This document shows, piece after piece, positions 5,818 through 14,868 of a stretch of 39,308 bases of DNA. The stretch's first letter is position 1, and each line of letters begins with the position of its first letter. Source of the DNA: a virus; IMG/VR virus record IMGVR_UViG_3300044609_000630, positions 1 to 39,308 of that record. One strand, written 5' to 3'. The notes below the pieces were generated by a model. The model ran no database searches. It saw nothing but the letters and a program-made list of their open reading frames with translations, and was not told where the DNA came from. Made by a program: the position numbers and the translations under genes.

Positions 5818-8049
5818 GTGGCCGATAAGAAGCAGCGCACCAAGTCCGACCCGATGGCCGAAATGCGCCGTCGCTATGATTTGTGCGTGGACGCCGACCG
5901 AGATAACCGCGACCTCGCCCGAGAGGACTGGGAGTTCGTCAACGTCGTGGGCGCTCAGTGGGACGACGAGCATAAGCGCAAGCGCGGCAAGCGGCCGTGT
6001 TACGAGTTCCCGATTCTGCGGTCTCATGTAAGGCAGGTGCTTAATGGGATGAGGCAGGCCCGGCCTTCGATTAAGGTTCGCCCCGTCGAGAATGGCGACA
6101 TGAAGGGCGCGGAGCTTCGTCAGGGGCTGATCCGCAACGTCGAGCAGACGAGTAATGCTTATGACGCCTATGACGCCGGTTTTGAGACGCTGGTGCCTTG
6201 TGGGTTTGGCGCATGGCTGGTGACTACCCGTTATTCGTCTGACGATGCGTGGGATCAGGACATCGCCGTAGAGCGTATTGATGATCCGCTGAATTCGGTG
6301 TGGCTGGACCCTGATAACTTCGATGACCCGGAGTTCGGGTTCATCGAGCGGACTTACAGCGAAGACGCATTCAAGCGGAAGTACCCGAAAGCCGAGGCTG
6401 TCAGTTTCGAGTCGGCGGCCAATACAGACTATTCGTCGTGGTTCGGTCAGGATTCTGTGCGCGTGGTGGCTTATTACCGCAAGGTTCCGCACACAAAGAC
6501 CATTGTTCTGCTTTCCGATGGCCGCTCGGTAGATGCGGAGGAAATCAAGGACACGATGGACGAACTGGCCGAGCAGGGCATTACGGTCGTCCGTGAGCGT
6601 CAGTGCAAGGGCCACAAAGTCATCATGTCGATTTGCTCTGGCGTGGAGGAGATTGACGGCCCGTATGAGATAGTTTTCCACCGCGTCCCGATTGTCGGCG
6701 TCTGGGCGAATCGGGCCAAGTTCAAAGGTCGCTGGACGTGGTGCGGCATGGTCCGTTTCAGCCGAGACCCGCAGAAGCTGCTGAATTACAATCTGACCAC
6801 TGCGCAGGAATCCATCGCCAAGGTTCCGAAGTCCCCTTATCTGGTAACCCCTGCAATGATGCAGGGCAAGGGCGTAGCAGAGGCCTGGGCGCGCGCTGCA
6901 GCAGAAGACCCGTACATGCTGCCGTACACACCAGACAATAACGCACCCGGCGGTCGTCCGATTCGTGAGGCCCCGCCTGACGTACCTGCGGCGTTCCTGC
7001 AGTTGTCGCAAATCAGCGTTGACATGCTCAAGGCGTCGGACGGTATCTATGACGCCAGCGTGGGAGCCCAGTCGAATGAGACCAGCGGTCGTGCGATTGT
7101 TGCCCGTCAGCGCGAAGGCGATACCGCTACGTTTGATTTTCAAGACTCGCTAGCCAAGGGGATTCAAGTCACAGGCGACTTGATCCTGCGCGCGCTCCCC
7201 AAGGTTTACGACACGGCCCGGACCATGCGCGTCATCGGCAAGGACGGAACCGAGAGGCTGGAACAGCTTTACCAAGAAGTCCCCGACCGTCAGACCGGCC
7301 GCATCATCAAGGTCAACGACCTTTCTGCGGGCAAGTACGACGTGACCGTGAAGACCGGGCCTAGCTACGACACAATGCGGATGGAGTTTGTTGACGCGCT
7401 GTCGAATCTGGGCAGCAATAACCCGATGATCGCGCAGGCTGTGCCTGACTTGATCGTCAAGGCGCTGGACTTCCCGGGTGCTGAGGAGGCCGCAGAACGC
7501 CTCAGAATGCTTTTGCCGCCGCAGGTTCAGCAGCAGATGGCGCAGGGCAAGGAAATGCCGCCGGAGGCCATGCAGGCGATGGAGCAGGCGCAGATGATGA
7601 TGGAGCAGGCGCAACAGCAGATGCAGGCGATGGAGCAGGCATTCGCTCAGGTCGAGCAGGACAAGCAGGCGACTGAGGCCGAAAAGCGGCAGATTCAGGC
7701 CGACAAGCAGCTAATGGACGCCAATTTCCGGAGGATGCAGGCGGAATTGAAGGCCGCGCAGCTTGAGGCGTCGGCCAGCATCCAATCGCAGGCCATGGCC
7801 GTCGACGAGAGGGGCGAAGAAGTTGAGGGCGAGGCTGAGCGCGTCGAGACTGAAAGCGCCGCTCTTATGGCCGCACAGGCGCTTATTGAACAGGCGGGGC
7901 AATTGCTTGCTCAACAGGCCGCGATGATGGAGCAGATGAACATGATGGTATCGACAGCGACGCAGCCGAGGGGTGCGATGCGGGTAGTTCGCGATGAAAT
8001 GGGGCGCGTGATCGGCGCTGAGCCTGTGGGGGTGATTGATGGCGCTTGA
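5818..8049 (+). CDS. Portal protein, P22 gp1-like
   Basis: A 743-residue protein forming the dodecameric ring at the packaging vertex. The N-terminal half has the P22-portal pattern (LAREDWEFVNVVGAQWDDE, KRPCYEFPILRSHVRQV, RPSIKVRPVE). A long Met/Gln/Glu-rich coiled coil occupies about residues 590-680, consistent with the helical barrel extension of P22-type portals. The GTG at 5818 is chosen because GGGG is 5 nt upstream; the frame is open 19 codons further, but within terL. It sits directly after terL. Confidence 0.95.
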   Translation: MADKKQRTKSDPMAEMRRRYDLCVDADRDNRDLAREDWEFVNVVGAQWDDEHKRKRGKRPCYEFPILRSHVRQVLNGMRQARPSIKVRPVENGDMKGAELRQGLIRNVEQTSNAYDAYDAGFETLVPCGFGAWLVTTRYSSDDAWDQDIAVERIDDPLNSVWLDPDNFDDPEFGFIERTYSEDAFKRKYPKAEAVSFESAANTDYSSWFGQDSVRVVAYYRKVPHTKTIVLLSDGRSVDAEEIKDTMDELAEQGITVVRERQCKGHKVIMSICSGVEEIDGPYEIVFHRVPIVGVWANRAKFKGRWTWCGMVRFSRDPQKLLNYNLTTAQESIAKVPKSPYLVTPAMMQGKGVAEAWARAAAEDPYMLPYTPDNNAPGGRPIREAPPDVPAAFLQLSQISVDMLKASDGIYDASVGAQSNETSGRAIVARQREGDTATFDFQDSLAKGIQVTGDLILRALPKVYDTARTMRVIGKDGTERLEQLYQEVPDRQTGRIIKVNDLSAGKYDVTVKTGPSYDTMRMEFVDALSNLGSNNPMIAQAVPDLIVKALDFPGAEEAAERLRMLLPPQVQQQMAQGKEMPPEAMQAMEQAQMMMEQAQQQMQAMEQAFAQVEQDKQATEAEKRQIQADKQLMDANFRRMQAELKAAQLEASASIQSQAMAVDERGEEVEGEAERVETESAALMAAQALIEQAGQLLAQQAAMMEQMNMMVSTATQPRGAMRVVRDEMGRVIGAEPVGVIDGA

Positions 8050-8449
8050 TTCGCTTACTGCCAAGGCCAACGTCGGCGCAGGGACGGATTCGCTAGCTGG
8101 CCGTACTACTGCGCAAGGGTTCGTCGGCGCTGTAATGCTGACGGACAACGCAGGCACAGAGATTAGCTCGGGGAATCAGCTTCCGGTTCGTCTTCTTGGT
8201 GTTATTGAGTCGCCGATCATCACGTTAACGACATCTTCGGGGTCGACAACTGCCGGAGCTTACAGCGTTTCGGTGGCGAATCTTGGCGCGGCGGCTGGCA
8301 CGTTTGGGGGTGCTTCGCTGCCTGCGGGTCTTTCGGTCAATTTGACTCCGAACCCGGGCAACAGCATTGCATCTGTTGCGTATGACGCTACGGGGACGCA
8401 GTTTTACATCGTGGAAATGACAATCGGCGGCGCCGGGGGTGGTTCGTGA
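8039..8449 (+). CDS. Structural protein after portal (decoration or minor head protein-like)
   Basis: A 136-residue protein with Thr/Ser/Gly/Ala-rich, beta-type sequence (MALDSLTAKANVGAGTD..., GNQLPVRLLGVIESP). It overlaps the portal end by 11 nt and is followed by a longer protein of the same style. Head-surface or minor virion protein is inferred from position and composition. Its stop overlaps the next GTG. Confidence 0.75.
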   Translation: MALDSLTAKANVGAGTDSLAGRTTAQGFVGAVMLTDNAGTEISSGNQLPVRLLGVIESPIITLTTSSGSTTAGAYSVSVANLGAAAGTFGGASLPAGLSVNLTPNPGNSIASVAYDATGTQFYIVEMTIGGAGGGS

Positions 8450-9384
8450 CCAGTGTTTCATATCGAGCGGTTGGCGGGGCGACTGAAAGCACGCTTTCGG
8501 CGATCAGCAGCAAGACCCCCGCAGTGGGGCAAGCGGCAATGTCGGCGTCTCGGCCGGTCGCTATCGCTTCCGATCAGTCAGCGGTCCCTGTCACTCTCCC
8601 AAACATGACGGTTGCGAACTATTCGCAGGCTGGCGTCATTGTCATCAATACGGACCTTTTGGTTATTGACTGCCAAGGTCTTGAGGGCGTTTCGATCCAG
8701 TGTACGAGCATGGGCACGACGGGCGTGGTGACCCCCGCTTGGTCAAACGACGGCACGACGTATGTAAACGCAACGATTCTCACTCAGGCGGGCGCAACGG
8801 CGACGACGTTCAATGCTGCTGGGCTTTGGACAACTCCCGTATTAGCCCGATATCTGAGGCTTCGCCTGACTACGGCAACGACTGCAGGAACTACCACGCT
8901 TGCGGTTCGCGGCGCTAGCCATGCGTCTAATTACCCGGCAGCAGCCCAGCCCATCAGCGGCGCGGTAACGATCAGCGGTTCCCCTAACCTTGGCGCATCC
9001 ACTAGCCTGATTGGCGACGTTGGCGGCCAGTACAGGGCTAATGCCACGGGCGCAGCGACCGTTAGCCATATTGTGTCTGCGGCTACAACCAATGCGGCCA
9101 ACATCAAAGCATCGGCCGGCCGCCTGATAGGCTGGAATTTCGCAAATACAACGGCCTCTTGGCAGTACGTCAAGCTACACAATTCAGCGTCCGCTCCGAC
9201 TGCGGGTGCAGGCGTTGTGATGACTATCGGCATTCCGCCCAACGGCGTAAGCATAAGTTCGTCTGGGTTTGGCGGTTTGGCCTTTTCGGCGGGGATCGGC
9301 AGAACCATTGTGACTGGCGCGGCAGATACCGACGCAACGGCGACAAACCTGAATGCGGTTGTCGGCGATCTCTATTACGCATAA
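8446..9384 (+). CDS. Putative virion surface protein, beta-sandwich (head fiber-like)
   Basis: A 312-residue protein starting at GTG (GTGA overlap). It contains the stretch SRPVAIASDQSAVPVTLP, common in phage surface or fiber proteins, then a galactose-binding-like beta-sandwich (GVSIQCTSMGTTGVVTPAWS, ARYLRLRLTT) and a C-terminal domain mentioning NTTASWQYVKLHNSASAPTAG. Carbohydrate binding on the capsid or tail surface is plausible but unproven. Confidence 0.8.
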   Translation: MTSVSYRAVGGATESTLSAISSKTPAVGQAAMSASRPVAIASDQSAVPVTLPNMTVANYSQAGVIVINTDLLVIDCQGLEGVSIQCTSMGTTGVVTPAWSNDGTTYVNATILTQAGATATTFNAAGLWTTPVLARYLRLRLTTATTAGTTTLAVRGASHASNYPAAAQPISGAVTISGSPNLGASTSLIGDVGGQYRANATGAATVSHIVSAATTNAANIKASAGRLIGWNFANTTASWQYVKLHNSASAPTAGAGVVMTIGIPPNGVSISSSGFGGLAFSAGIGRTIVTGAADTDATATNLNAVVGDLYYA

Positions 9385-9394
9385 GGGGACATAT

Positions 9395-9661
9395 ATGCCC
9401 AAGATTGCAGACATTTTCATGATTACCCGTGCTGAGGATGGCACCCCTAACGGGTCGATGTCCAAGGACGGGACGACCGAAGACGACGGCGTTACGGTCC
9501 AGCTAGGCATTGGCTACCTGCCCGGTCTCGCTGAGGCTGCCGCGCTTGGCGACGTGACTGTGACGGTCCTGACGACAACTCAGGCGCAGTTCGTGCCTAC
9601 GGCAGCCGTCGCGGTGCCTGATGTCGAGGCCGGGACCCAGTTGGTGACGTTTACGCTGTGA
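9395..9661 (+). CDS. Small structural-region protein
   Basis: An 88-residue protein starting MPKIADIFMITRAEDGTP, with AGGGGA 6 nt before the ATG, which settles the start. It ends in alternating beta-type sequence (DVEAGTQLVTFTL). A single small beta domain is likely. No family is recognised; it lies between surface protein and scaffold genes, so a virion decoration role is possible. Its TGA overlaps the next GTG. Confidence 0.78.
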   Translation: MPKIADIFMITRAEDGTPNGSMSKDGTTEDDGVTVQLGIGYLPGLAEAAALGDVTVTVLTTTQAQFVPTAAVAVPDVEAGTQLVTFTL

Positions 9662-10047
9662 TTGTCCTGTGGCTAGCTGCTGGCCTGCTTGGCGCTCAGG
9701 AGCAGCCCGCCGAGCCCGCCTACTATGGTGGCGGATTTGGGACAATACGGCGACGGAAACGTGATATAGTCGAGGAAATAGAACAGCTAGCAGAACCGCA
9801 GGTAATCGAAGTCCTGCAGGAATTGCCCGAGGATGACCGGGCGGGGTATCTGGAAAGGCTTGACAGGCTGATTGATATGCAGGTCAAGCCTGTGATGATG
9901 GATCAGCGTTCTATCGCATTGGCGGCACAGATGGCGGTCAATGCGTTGCTCTCCGAGCTAGAGGCGGAATTTGATCGATACATGCAACGTCTGGAATTTG
10001 AGAGGGACGAAGATGACGCGATCACAATTCTGTTTCTTGCCGCATAA
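9658..10047 (+). CDS. Small protein with apolar N-terminus, before scaffold
   Basis: A 129-residue protein starting at GTG. An apolar N-terminus (MIVLWLAAGLLGA) could be a membrane segment or signal. It is followed by YYGGGFGTIRRRKRD and an acidic helical remainder (VEEIEQLAEPQVIEVLQELPEDDRAGYLERL...). Function is unknown. The GTGA overlap supports the start, and position before scaffold and coat suggests an assembly role. Confidence 0.75.
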   Translation: MIVLWLAAGLLGAQEQPAEPAYYGGGFGTIRRRKRDIVEEIEQLAEPQVIEVLQELPEDDRAGYLERLDRLIDMQVKPVMMDQRSIALAAQMAVNALLSELEAEFDRYMQRLEFERDEDDAITILFLAA

Positions 10048-10091
10048 GCCGACCGGGCGGACCCCGGGCTATTCGTCAGAGGTAAGACGCA

Positions 10092-10886
10092 ATGAGTGGT
10101 GAAGAGGCCGCCCAGACGGGCGCAGAGGTCGCAGCAGCGCCGGCAACCCCGGCCCCGCAAAGCTCGCAGCCGACCGGCGAGCAGGAAACGCAGCAGCAGG
10201 AAGGACTGCCCCGTGACGAAAACGGGAAGTTTATTCCGCGCGAGCGTTTCAATGAGGTTTATGGCAAGCACAAGCAGGCGGAGCGTGAAAACGCCTACCT
10301 GCGGCAACAGTTGGCCCAGTTTCAGCAGCAGCCGCAACAGCCTGCCCAGCAGCAGGCGCAAAACATCCCCGACCCCGGCGAATACGACTGGGATTTGCAG
10401 AAGTGGGGTAGCACTCTCAGCGAGCAGGTCGCAAAGACTGCTTATGAGCAAGCCCGGCAGCAGTTTGAACAGCAGCAGCGTTACCAGTATGAACAGCAGA
10501 TTCTGCAGCAGTTTGAGTCACGTGAGGCCGAGTATGCGCAAGCAAACCCGACTTACTACGACAATGTTGCAGCGTTGCAGCAGGCGATTGGGTTTGACCC
10601 CCATATCGGCGAGGCTTTGGCCTTGTCCGACCATGGTCCGGCCGTTCTCGATTACCTCGCGCAGCATCTCGACGAGGCGGACCGTATTTCTAGGCTGCCC
10701 GCGCACCTCGCTGCGGTTCAACTGGGACGCATTGAAGCCAAAGTGTCTAGCCCTAAGCCCAAACCCGTCACGCAGGCCCCGATGCCGCCCCCGGCACTTG
10801 GCGGCGGTTCTCAACCAAACGAGCTATCCGACAAGACCACCATTGATGAATGGATGGCAAAGCGGAACGCTAAGCGTAAAGGATAA
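10092..10886 (+). CDS. Scaffolding protein
   Basis: A 264-residue, Gln/Ala-rich and mostly helical protein. It has a flexible N-terminus, coiled coil (about 60-150, with repeated QQQ tracts), and a Pro-rich linker (PKPKPVTQAPMPPPALGGG) before a basic C-terminal tip (DEWMAKRNAKRKG). A basic C-terminus that binds coat protein, and position directly before the coat gene, are as in P22-type scaffolds. An equally long ORF in another frame (10096-10890) is a shadow of this gene. Confidence 0.85.
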   Translation: MSGEEAAQTGAEVAAAPATPAPQSSQPTGEQETQQQEGLPRDENGKFIPRERFNEVYGKHKQAERENAYLRQQLAQFQQQPQQPAQQQAQNIPDPGEYDWDLQKWGSTLSEQVAKTAYEQARQQFEQQQRYQYEQQILQQFESREAEYAQANPTYYDNVAALQQAIGFDPHIGEALALSDHGPAVLDYLAQHLDEADRISRLPAHLAAVQLGRIEAKVSSPKPKPVTQAPMPPPALGGGSQPNELSDKTTIDEWMAKRNAKRKG

Positions 10887-10891
10887 TTGAA

Positions 10892-12085
10892 ATGCCCAAC
10901 ACTCTTCTTACTCCCACCGCAGTGACCCGAGAGGCGCTGCGAATTCTGCATCAGAAGCTGAACTTTGTCGGGAACATCACCCGCGATTACGACGACTCGT
11001 ATGCAAAGTCTGGCGCAAAGATCGGTGACAGCCTCAAGGTCCGCCTGCCGAATCAGTACACCGTTCGCTCTGGCGTCACCCTTTCGACTCAGGACACTAC
11101 CGAGCAGAGCGTTACGTTGCAGGTTGCAAACCGCAAGGGCGTTGACCTGAATTTCACGACCAATGACCTGACTCTAAGCCTCGACGATTTCAGCACGCGC
11201 ATTCTTGACCCTGCCATGGCCGTTCTAGCCGCAGCTATTGAAAGCGATGTGATTTCCAATGTTTACAAGGATGTTTATCAGTCCGTCTGGAATGGGGGCT
11301 CCGCTGCGACTTATAACAAGTCACTTGATTGCCGCGTGAAACTTCAAAACGCACTCGCTCCGGCAAATAATCGAACCATGCTGCTCGATCCGCTGTCGAT
11401 GGCGGATGTCATCAAGGACACAAAGACGCTGTTTCAGGATGACGCAAGCATTGCAAAGCAGTACCGTGAAGGCATGATCGGCCGAGCCGCTGGCTTCGAT
11501 TGGGGCGAAAATACCCTGATGCCGAGCCATACGCGCGGCGCTGGCAATACGTCGTATGTGGTCAACACTTCTACCGGGATTACGAGCGGAACCGCCACTA
11601 TTACCGTCGCTACCGGAACCGGCACTATCCTGAAGGGTGATGTCTTTACTGTGGCCGATGTGTTCGAGGTCCACCCTGAAACCAAGGTCAACACCGGTCG
11701 CCTGCAGCAGTTCGTCTGCACTGCGGATTATGCAGGTGGTGGTGGTGCGGTTTCGGTGTCGCCGACGCCGATTACTTCCGGCGCGCTGCAGAACGTCACT
11801 ATTGTCGGCGCGGGCGCGGGCAAGGCCGTGGTTATCTTTGGCACCGCATCCACCGCAGTGCAGACGGCGCTCGCTTTCCAGAAGGGCGCTTTTGCATTCG
11901 CCACGGTTGACCTCGTGATGCCTGATGGCGTGGACTGGAAGTCCCGTGAAGTCTATGACGGCATTTCTATGCGAATTATTCGTCAGTACGATATCAATAA
12001 CGACCAGTTCCCTTGCCGTCTCGATGTCCAGTATGGGTACAAGACCCTGCGCTCGCAGTTGGCTTGCCGCTATCACAACAACTAA
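10892..12085 (+). CDS. Major capsid (coat) protein, P22 gp5-like
   Basis: A 397-residue shell subunit, close to P22 coat length. The N-terminal TPTAVTREALRILHQKLNF and DSYAKSGAKIGDSLKVRLP, and a Gly/Thr-rich insertion-like segment in the middle (about 215-305), fit the P22 coat fold. The C-terminus reads CRLDVQYGYKTLRSQLACRY. AAGGA lies 9 nt upstream of the ATG. It follows scaffold and is followed by a strong hairpin (12093-12116). Confidence 0.95.
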   Translation: MPNTLLTPTAVTREALRILHQKLNFVGNITRDYDDSYAKSGAKIGDSLKVRLPNQYTVRSGVTLSTQDTTEQSVTLQVANRKGVDLNFTTNDLTLSLDDFSTRILDPAMAVLAAAIESDVISNVYKDVYQSVWNGGSAATYNKSLDCRVKLQNALAPANNRTMLLDPLSMADVIKDTKTLFQDDASIAKQYREGMIGRAAGFDWGENTLMPSHTRGAGNTSYVVNTSTGITSGTATITVATGTGTILKGDVFTVADVFEVHPETKVNTGRLQQFVCTADYAGGGGAVSVSPTPITSGALQNVTIVGAGAGKAVVIFGTASTAVQTALAFQKGAFAFATVDLVMPDGVDWKSREVYDGISMRIIRQYDINNDQFPCRLDVQYGYKTLRSQLACRYHNN

Positions 12086-12092
12086 GCAAAGC

Positions 12093-12116
12093 GGGGCGGA
12101 GCTTCGGCTCCGCCCC
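12093..12116 (+). other. Strong hairpin after the coat gene, no T run
   Basis: A perfect 10-bp GC-rich stem (GGGGCGGAGC/GCTCCGCCCC) with a TTCG tetraloop begins 8 nt after the coat stop. What follows is TTGGGGG, so it is a poor terminator. It may protect the 3' end of coat mRNA or partly reduce downstream expression. Confidence 0.8.
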
Positions 12117-12127
12117 TTGGGGGCTGT

Positions 12128-12508
12128 ATGCTCGCAAGTGACATCACAAATCGAGCTTTGCAGATTATCGGGGTTTTGGCCTCTGGCGAGGTCGCCGGGG
12201 CGAGCGATGCTGCGGATGCTCTGCAGGCATTGAGGGATGTGCTTGCGGAGCTCAGGGATGAAGGGGTGAATATTCCTGATTACACGGTCGCGAGCCTGTC
12301 CACGACGATGACGGTCGATCCGGCGGACAAGGCCGGCTTGTCGTATCTGGTTGCCATGCGAATCGGCGAAACGTACGGGTGGGAGCCTTCCGCCCTGACG
12401 GCCAAGAACGCTACAGACGCAATTCATCGGCTCAGGACGCGATATTTCCAGATCCGTCCTGCGGATTACTCGCATATGCCGGGGAATTTCTACGACGATG
12501 AACGTTGA
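12128..12508 (+). CDS. Head-completion / tail accessory factor, P22 gp4-like
   Basis: A 126-residue helical protein starting MLASDITNRALQIIGVLASGE, with ALQALRDVLAELRDEGV typical of the gp4 family. P22 gp4 binds beneath the portal ring and helps close the filled head. It overlaps the next gene by 11 nt, in the same order as P22 (coat, gp4, gp10). Confidence 0.9.
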   Translation: MLASDITNRALQIIGVLASGEVAGASDAADALQALRDVLAELRDEGVNIPDYTVASLSTTMTVDPADKAGLSYLVAMRIGETYGWEPSALTAKNATDAIHRLRTRYFQIRPADYSHMPGNFYDDER

Positions 12509-13898
12509 CTTTCTCGGCCCTGCATACAAATCCCAGTCCTTGCCGCTGTCGTGTCAGACGGTGGTGAACATGGTATTTGAGCCTGCAGCGCCGGGGCAAC
12601 AGGGCGGCATGCTGATTGAGCGGGCCGGGCTGGTTTCGTGGATAACCATCGGCGCTGGCCCGCTTCGCGGTGGCCGCGTCTTGAAGGGCTACGGCTGGGT
12701 TGTGTCAGGCAACACGCTTTACCGCGTGGCGACTGACGGAACCCTGACGAGCATTGGCACGGTTCCGGGTTCTGGGTGGGTGTCAATCGAGGAAAACGAG
12801 ACACAGGTCATCGTTGCGCATTCGGCCGGCTGGCATGTTCACAATCCGGTGTCGATGACGTGGAATTCGGTTCCCGACTCTCCGACGACGGCGCAAACGA
12901 CGTACATGGCCGGACGTGTTTATTTCCCGCTTGAGAATGGCACCTATGGCTGGACGGAGCTTAATACGGCTTCGTCGATTGATGCATTGAACTTCGCATC
13001 TGCCGAGTTCCGGCCTGATCAGACGCGCGCGGTGTGGTCGGATAACGGGCAGTTACTGATTTTCGGCGACAAGACGCTTGAGTTCGCTCAGTTGACCGCA
13101 GACCCGGAAGCCCCCGTGGTCCGGTCGTCGGTTGTCGAGTTTGGCATTAGCGCGATCCGTTCGATTGCTGCTGATGACAATTCTGTTTTCTTCTTGGGTC
13201 AGAACGAAAATGGCGACCCGCGCGTTTATCGCATTCAGGGATTCAGCCCGGTCGGGATTTCGGATTACGCCATCGATCAGGCGCTAGCGAGTTACGGCGA
13301 TTTGTCTGGTGCCTACGGGTTTTGCTGGGCAATGGACGGGCATGCCTACTACTTGCTGACGGTTCCGGGTCAGGCGTCATGGGTGTATGATATTTCAACG
13401 CAGCGGTGGCAGCAGTTCGCATACCGCAACGCGCTGAGCGGCGAACTAGAAGCGTATTTGGGCCTTTTCCATTTGAAACTCGGGGCAAGTCACTACGTCG
13501 GATCGAGGTCCGATGCGACGCTCTATCGGATGGACAAGGCGTCCCACAAGGACGGGAATGATCCTATTTACGTCGAGCGCACGATTGTCCCTATCGAAAA
13601 CGGCGGCAAGAACGTAGCGCATGACCGATTTGAGCTATTCGCGGAAATGGGCGTGGGCCTTGATGGCGGGGTGTTCGGCTCCGATCCGAAAGTCGTTCTA
13701 ACGTGGTCGGATGATCGTGGGCGCTCTTTCACTGGTTACGCAGAATTGCCGCTAGGGAAGATCGGCGAATACAACAGGCGGGCGGTAAAGCATCGTCTGG
13801 GTATGTCCCGTCATCGGGTGTATCGGATTTACTGCTCCGATCCCGTCAAGCGGGTTTTCTATGGTGCTGATCTTGAACTGAGGCCACTGGCACGATGA
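12498..13898 (+). CDS. Packaged-DNA stabilisation protein, P22 gp10-like
   Basis: A 466-residue tail-hub protein that closes the head after gp4 addition. The beta-propeller-like sequence contains the family stretch GDPRVYRIQGFSPVGISDYA and, later, WVYDISTQRWQQFAYR. Length matches P22 gp10 (about 470). It starts inside the gp4-like gene and ends with an ATGA overlap to the next gene. Confidence 0.93.
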   Translation: MNVDFLGPAYKSQSLPLSCQTVVNMVFEPAAPGQQGGMLIERAGLVSWITIGAGPLRGGRVLKGYGWVVSGNTLYRVATDGTLTSIGTVPGSGWVSIEENETQVIVAHSAGWHVHNPVSMTWNSVPDSPTTAQTTYMAGRVYFPLENGTYGWTELNTASSIDALNFASAEFRPDQTRAVWSDNGQLLIFGDKTLEFAQLTADPEAPVVRSSVVEFGISAIRSIAADDNSVFFLGQNENGDPRVYRIQGFSPVGISDYAIDQALASYGDLSGAYGFCWAMDGHAYYLLTVPGQASWVYDISTQRWQQFAYRNALSGELEAYLGLFHLKLGASHYVGSRSDATLYRMDKASHKDGNDPIYVERTIVPIENGGKNVAHDRFELFAEMGVGLDGGVFGSDPKVVLTWSDDRGRSFTGYAELPLGKIGEYNRRAVKHRLGMSRHRVYRIYCSDPVKRVFYGADLELRPLAR

Positions 13899-14482
13899 GC
13901 GGCGCGACCCCTTCGACCAAGCGTGACATGCTGAACGTGATTTCAGTTAATGCCATGCGCTTGCACACCGGATACCCGGGAACGACTGGTGCCAATGAGT
14001 TGACCGGCGGTACTCCGGCATATGCACCTAAGTCCTGTTCGTTTGCCACGTCATCGGCTGGCGAGGCGCGCACGCTGTCGGCCCCTGTGGTGTTCGATGT
14101 TCCAGCCAGTACGATCCTATGGGCGACGCTTTGGGAAGGCTCTACGATGCGTTTCCTCGCGCCTACGGCTGGCGATCCAAAGGAATTCTCGTCTGACCTG
14201 AGCGCGAACACGATCAAGGTTCCGGCACATGGCTACGTGAATACGGATCGGATCGTGTTCTTTTCGTCTTCTCCGCCGACTCCGCTGGTGGCCGGGACGA
14301 TTTACTACGTGGTGAATGCGAATTCCGATGATTTCCAAGTTTCGGCGACATCTGGCGGTTCGGCCATCAACCTGACGGCGGATGCGGCCAGTGACTGCCA
14401 AGTGAGCAAGATTGTTCCTCGCGTGTATGCGGCGCAGGATACGCATACGGTCTCGTCTTATAGCTTCGGGCTGCCGTTCTAA
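13895..14482 (+). CDS. Tail or head-completion region structural protein
   Basis: A 195-residue protein. Its C-terminal half (about 100-165) has a segment seen in many phage virion proteins: HGYVNTDRIVFF, PLVAGTIYYVV, DDFQVSATSGGSAI. The N-terminus is a second beta-rich domain. The ATGA overlap fixes the start. It probably replaces a P22 tail-adaptor component, but the exact role is unknown. Confidence 0.82.
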   Translation: MSGATPSTKRDMLNVISVNAMRLHTGYPGTTGANELTGGTPAYAPKSCSFATSSAGEARTLSAPVVFDVPASTILWATLWEGSTMRFLAPTAGDPKEFSSDLSANTIKVPAHGYVNTDRIVFFSSSPPTPLVAGTIYYVVNANSDDFQVSATSGGSAINLTADAASDCQVSKIVPRVYAAQDTHTVSSYSFGLPF

Positions 14483-14859
14483 TGGCCTCCGATACCTACG
14501 CAGCCAAAGCGGGAATTGCGGCTAGCGTCGGGTCATCGCCGTGGGCGACCGCTCAGGCGAAGAAAAAGGACATTCCGTGGCTTCCTCCGCCGAATACGCC
14601 GCTTTACCCCGGAGGCCCGCCGCTGGGGCGGACTTACTGGCTGTTCCTCCGCGAGATTGCGTTGCGATTGGATGGGATTTATGGAAAGTCGATTGCAGAG
14701 ATTAACGGAAGCGTTGTTTCGATTCAGGACGCTGTGAATCTGGTTCAGGTGGTTGCACAAGAGGCGCAGGCGTCAGCCATTGCGAACTCGAATGCAATCG
14801 ATGTTATTAAAGACGTGGCCGAGGGCAACAGCCTGACCGGCTGGGAAAACATCCCGTGA
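14482..14859 (+). CDS. Small structural-operon protein
   Basis: A 125-residue protein with a Pro-rich stretch (IPWLPPPNTPLYPGGPP, about 31-47), an Arg/Leu helix (WLFLREIALRLDGIYG) and a C-terminal helical, coiled-coil-like region (IQDAVNLVQVVAQEAQASAIANSNAI). Function is unknown. TAATG overlap with the upstream stop. It sits directly before the ejection-protein genes. Confidence 0.78.
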   Translation: MASDTYAAKAGIAASVGSSPWATAQAKKKDIPWLPPPNTPLYPGGPPLGRTYWLFLREIALRLDGIYGKSIAEINGSVVSIQDAVNLVQVVAQEAQASAIANSNAIDVIKDVAEGNSLTGWENIP

Positions 14860-14868
14860 GGTGTGAAT

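Noticed and set aside
5791-7143. 450-aa open frame antisense to the portal gene
   Set aside because: Arg/Leu/His-rich reverse shadow of a P22-like portal gene; no promoter or ribosome site.
10096-10890. 264-aa open frame parallel to the scaffold gene
   Set aside because: Ser/Arg-rich +1 shadow with no ribosome-binding site; the scaffold frame has the expected family features and coupling.
11321-12529. 402-aa open frame antisense to coat and gp4-like genes
   Set aside because: It opposes well-identified genes and has shadow-type composition.
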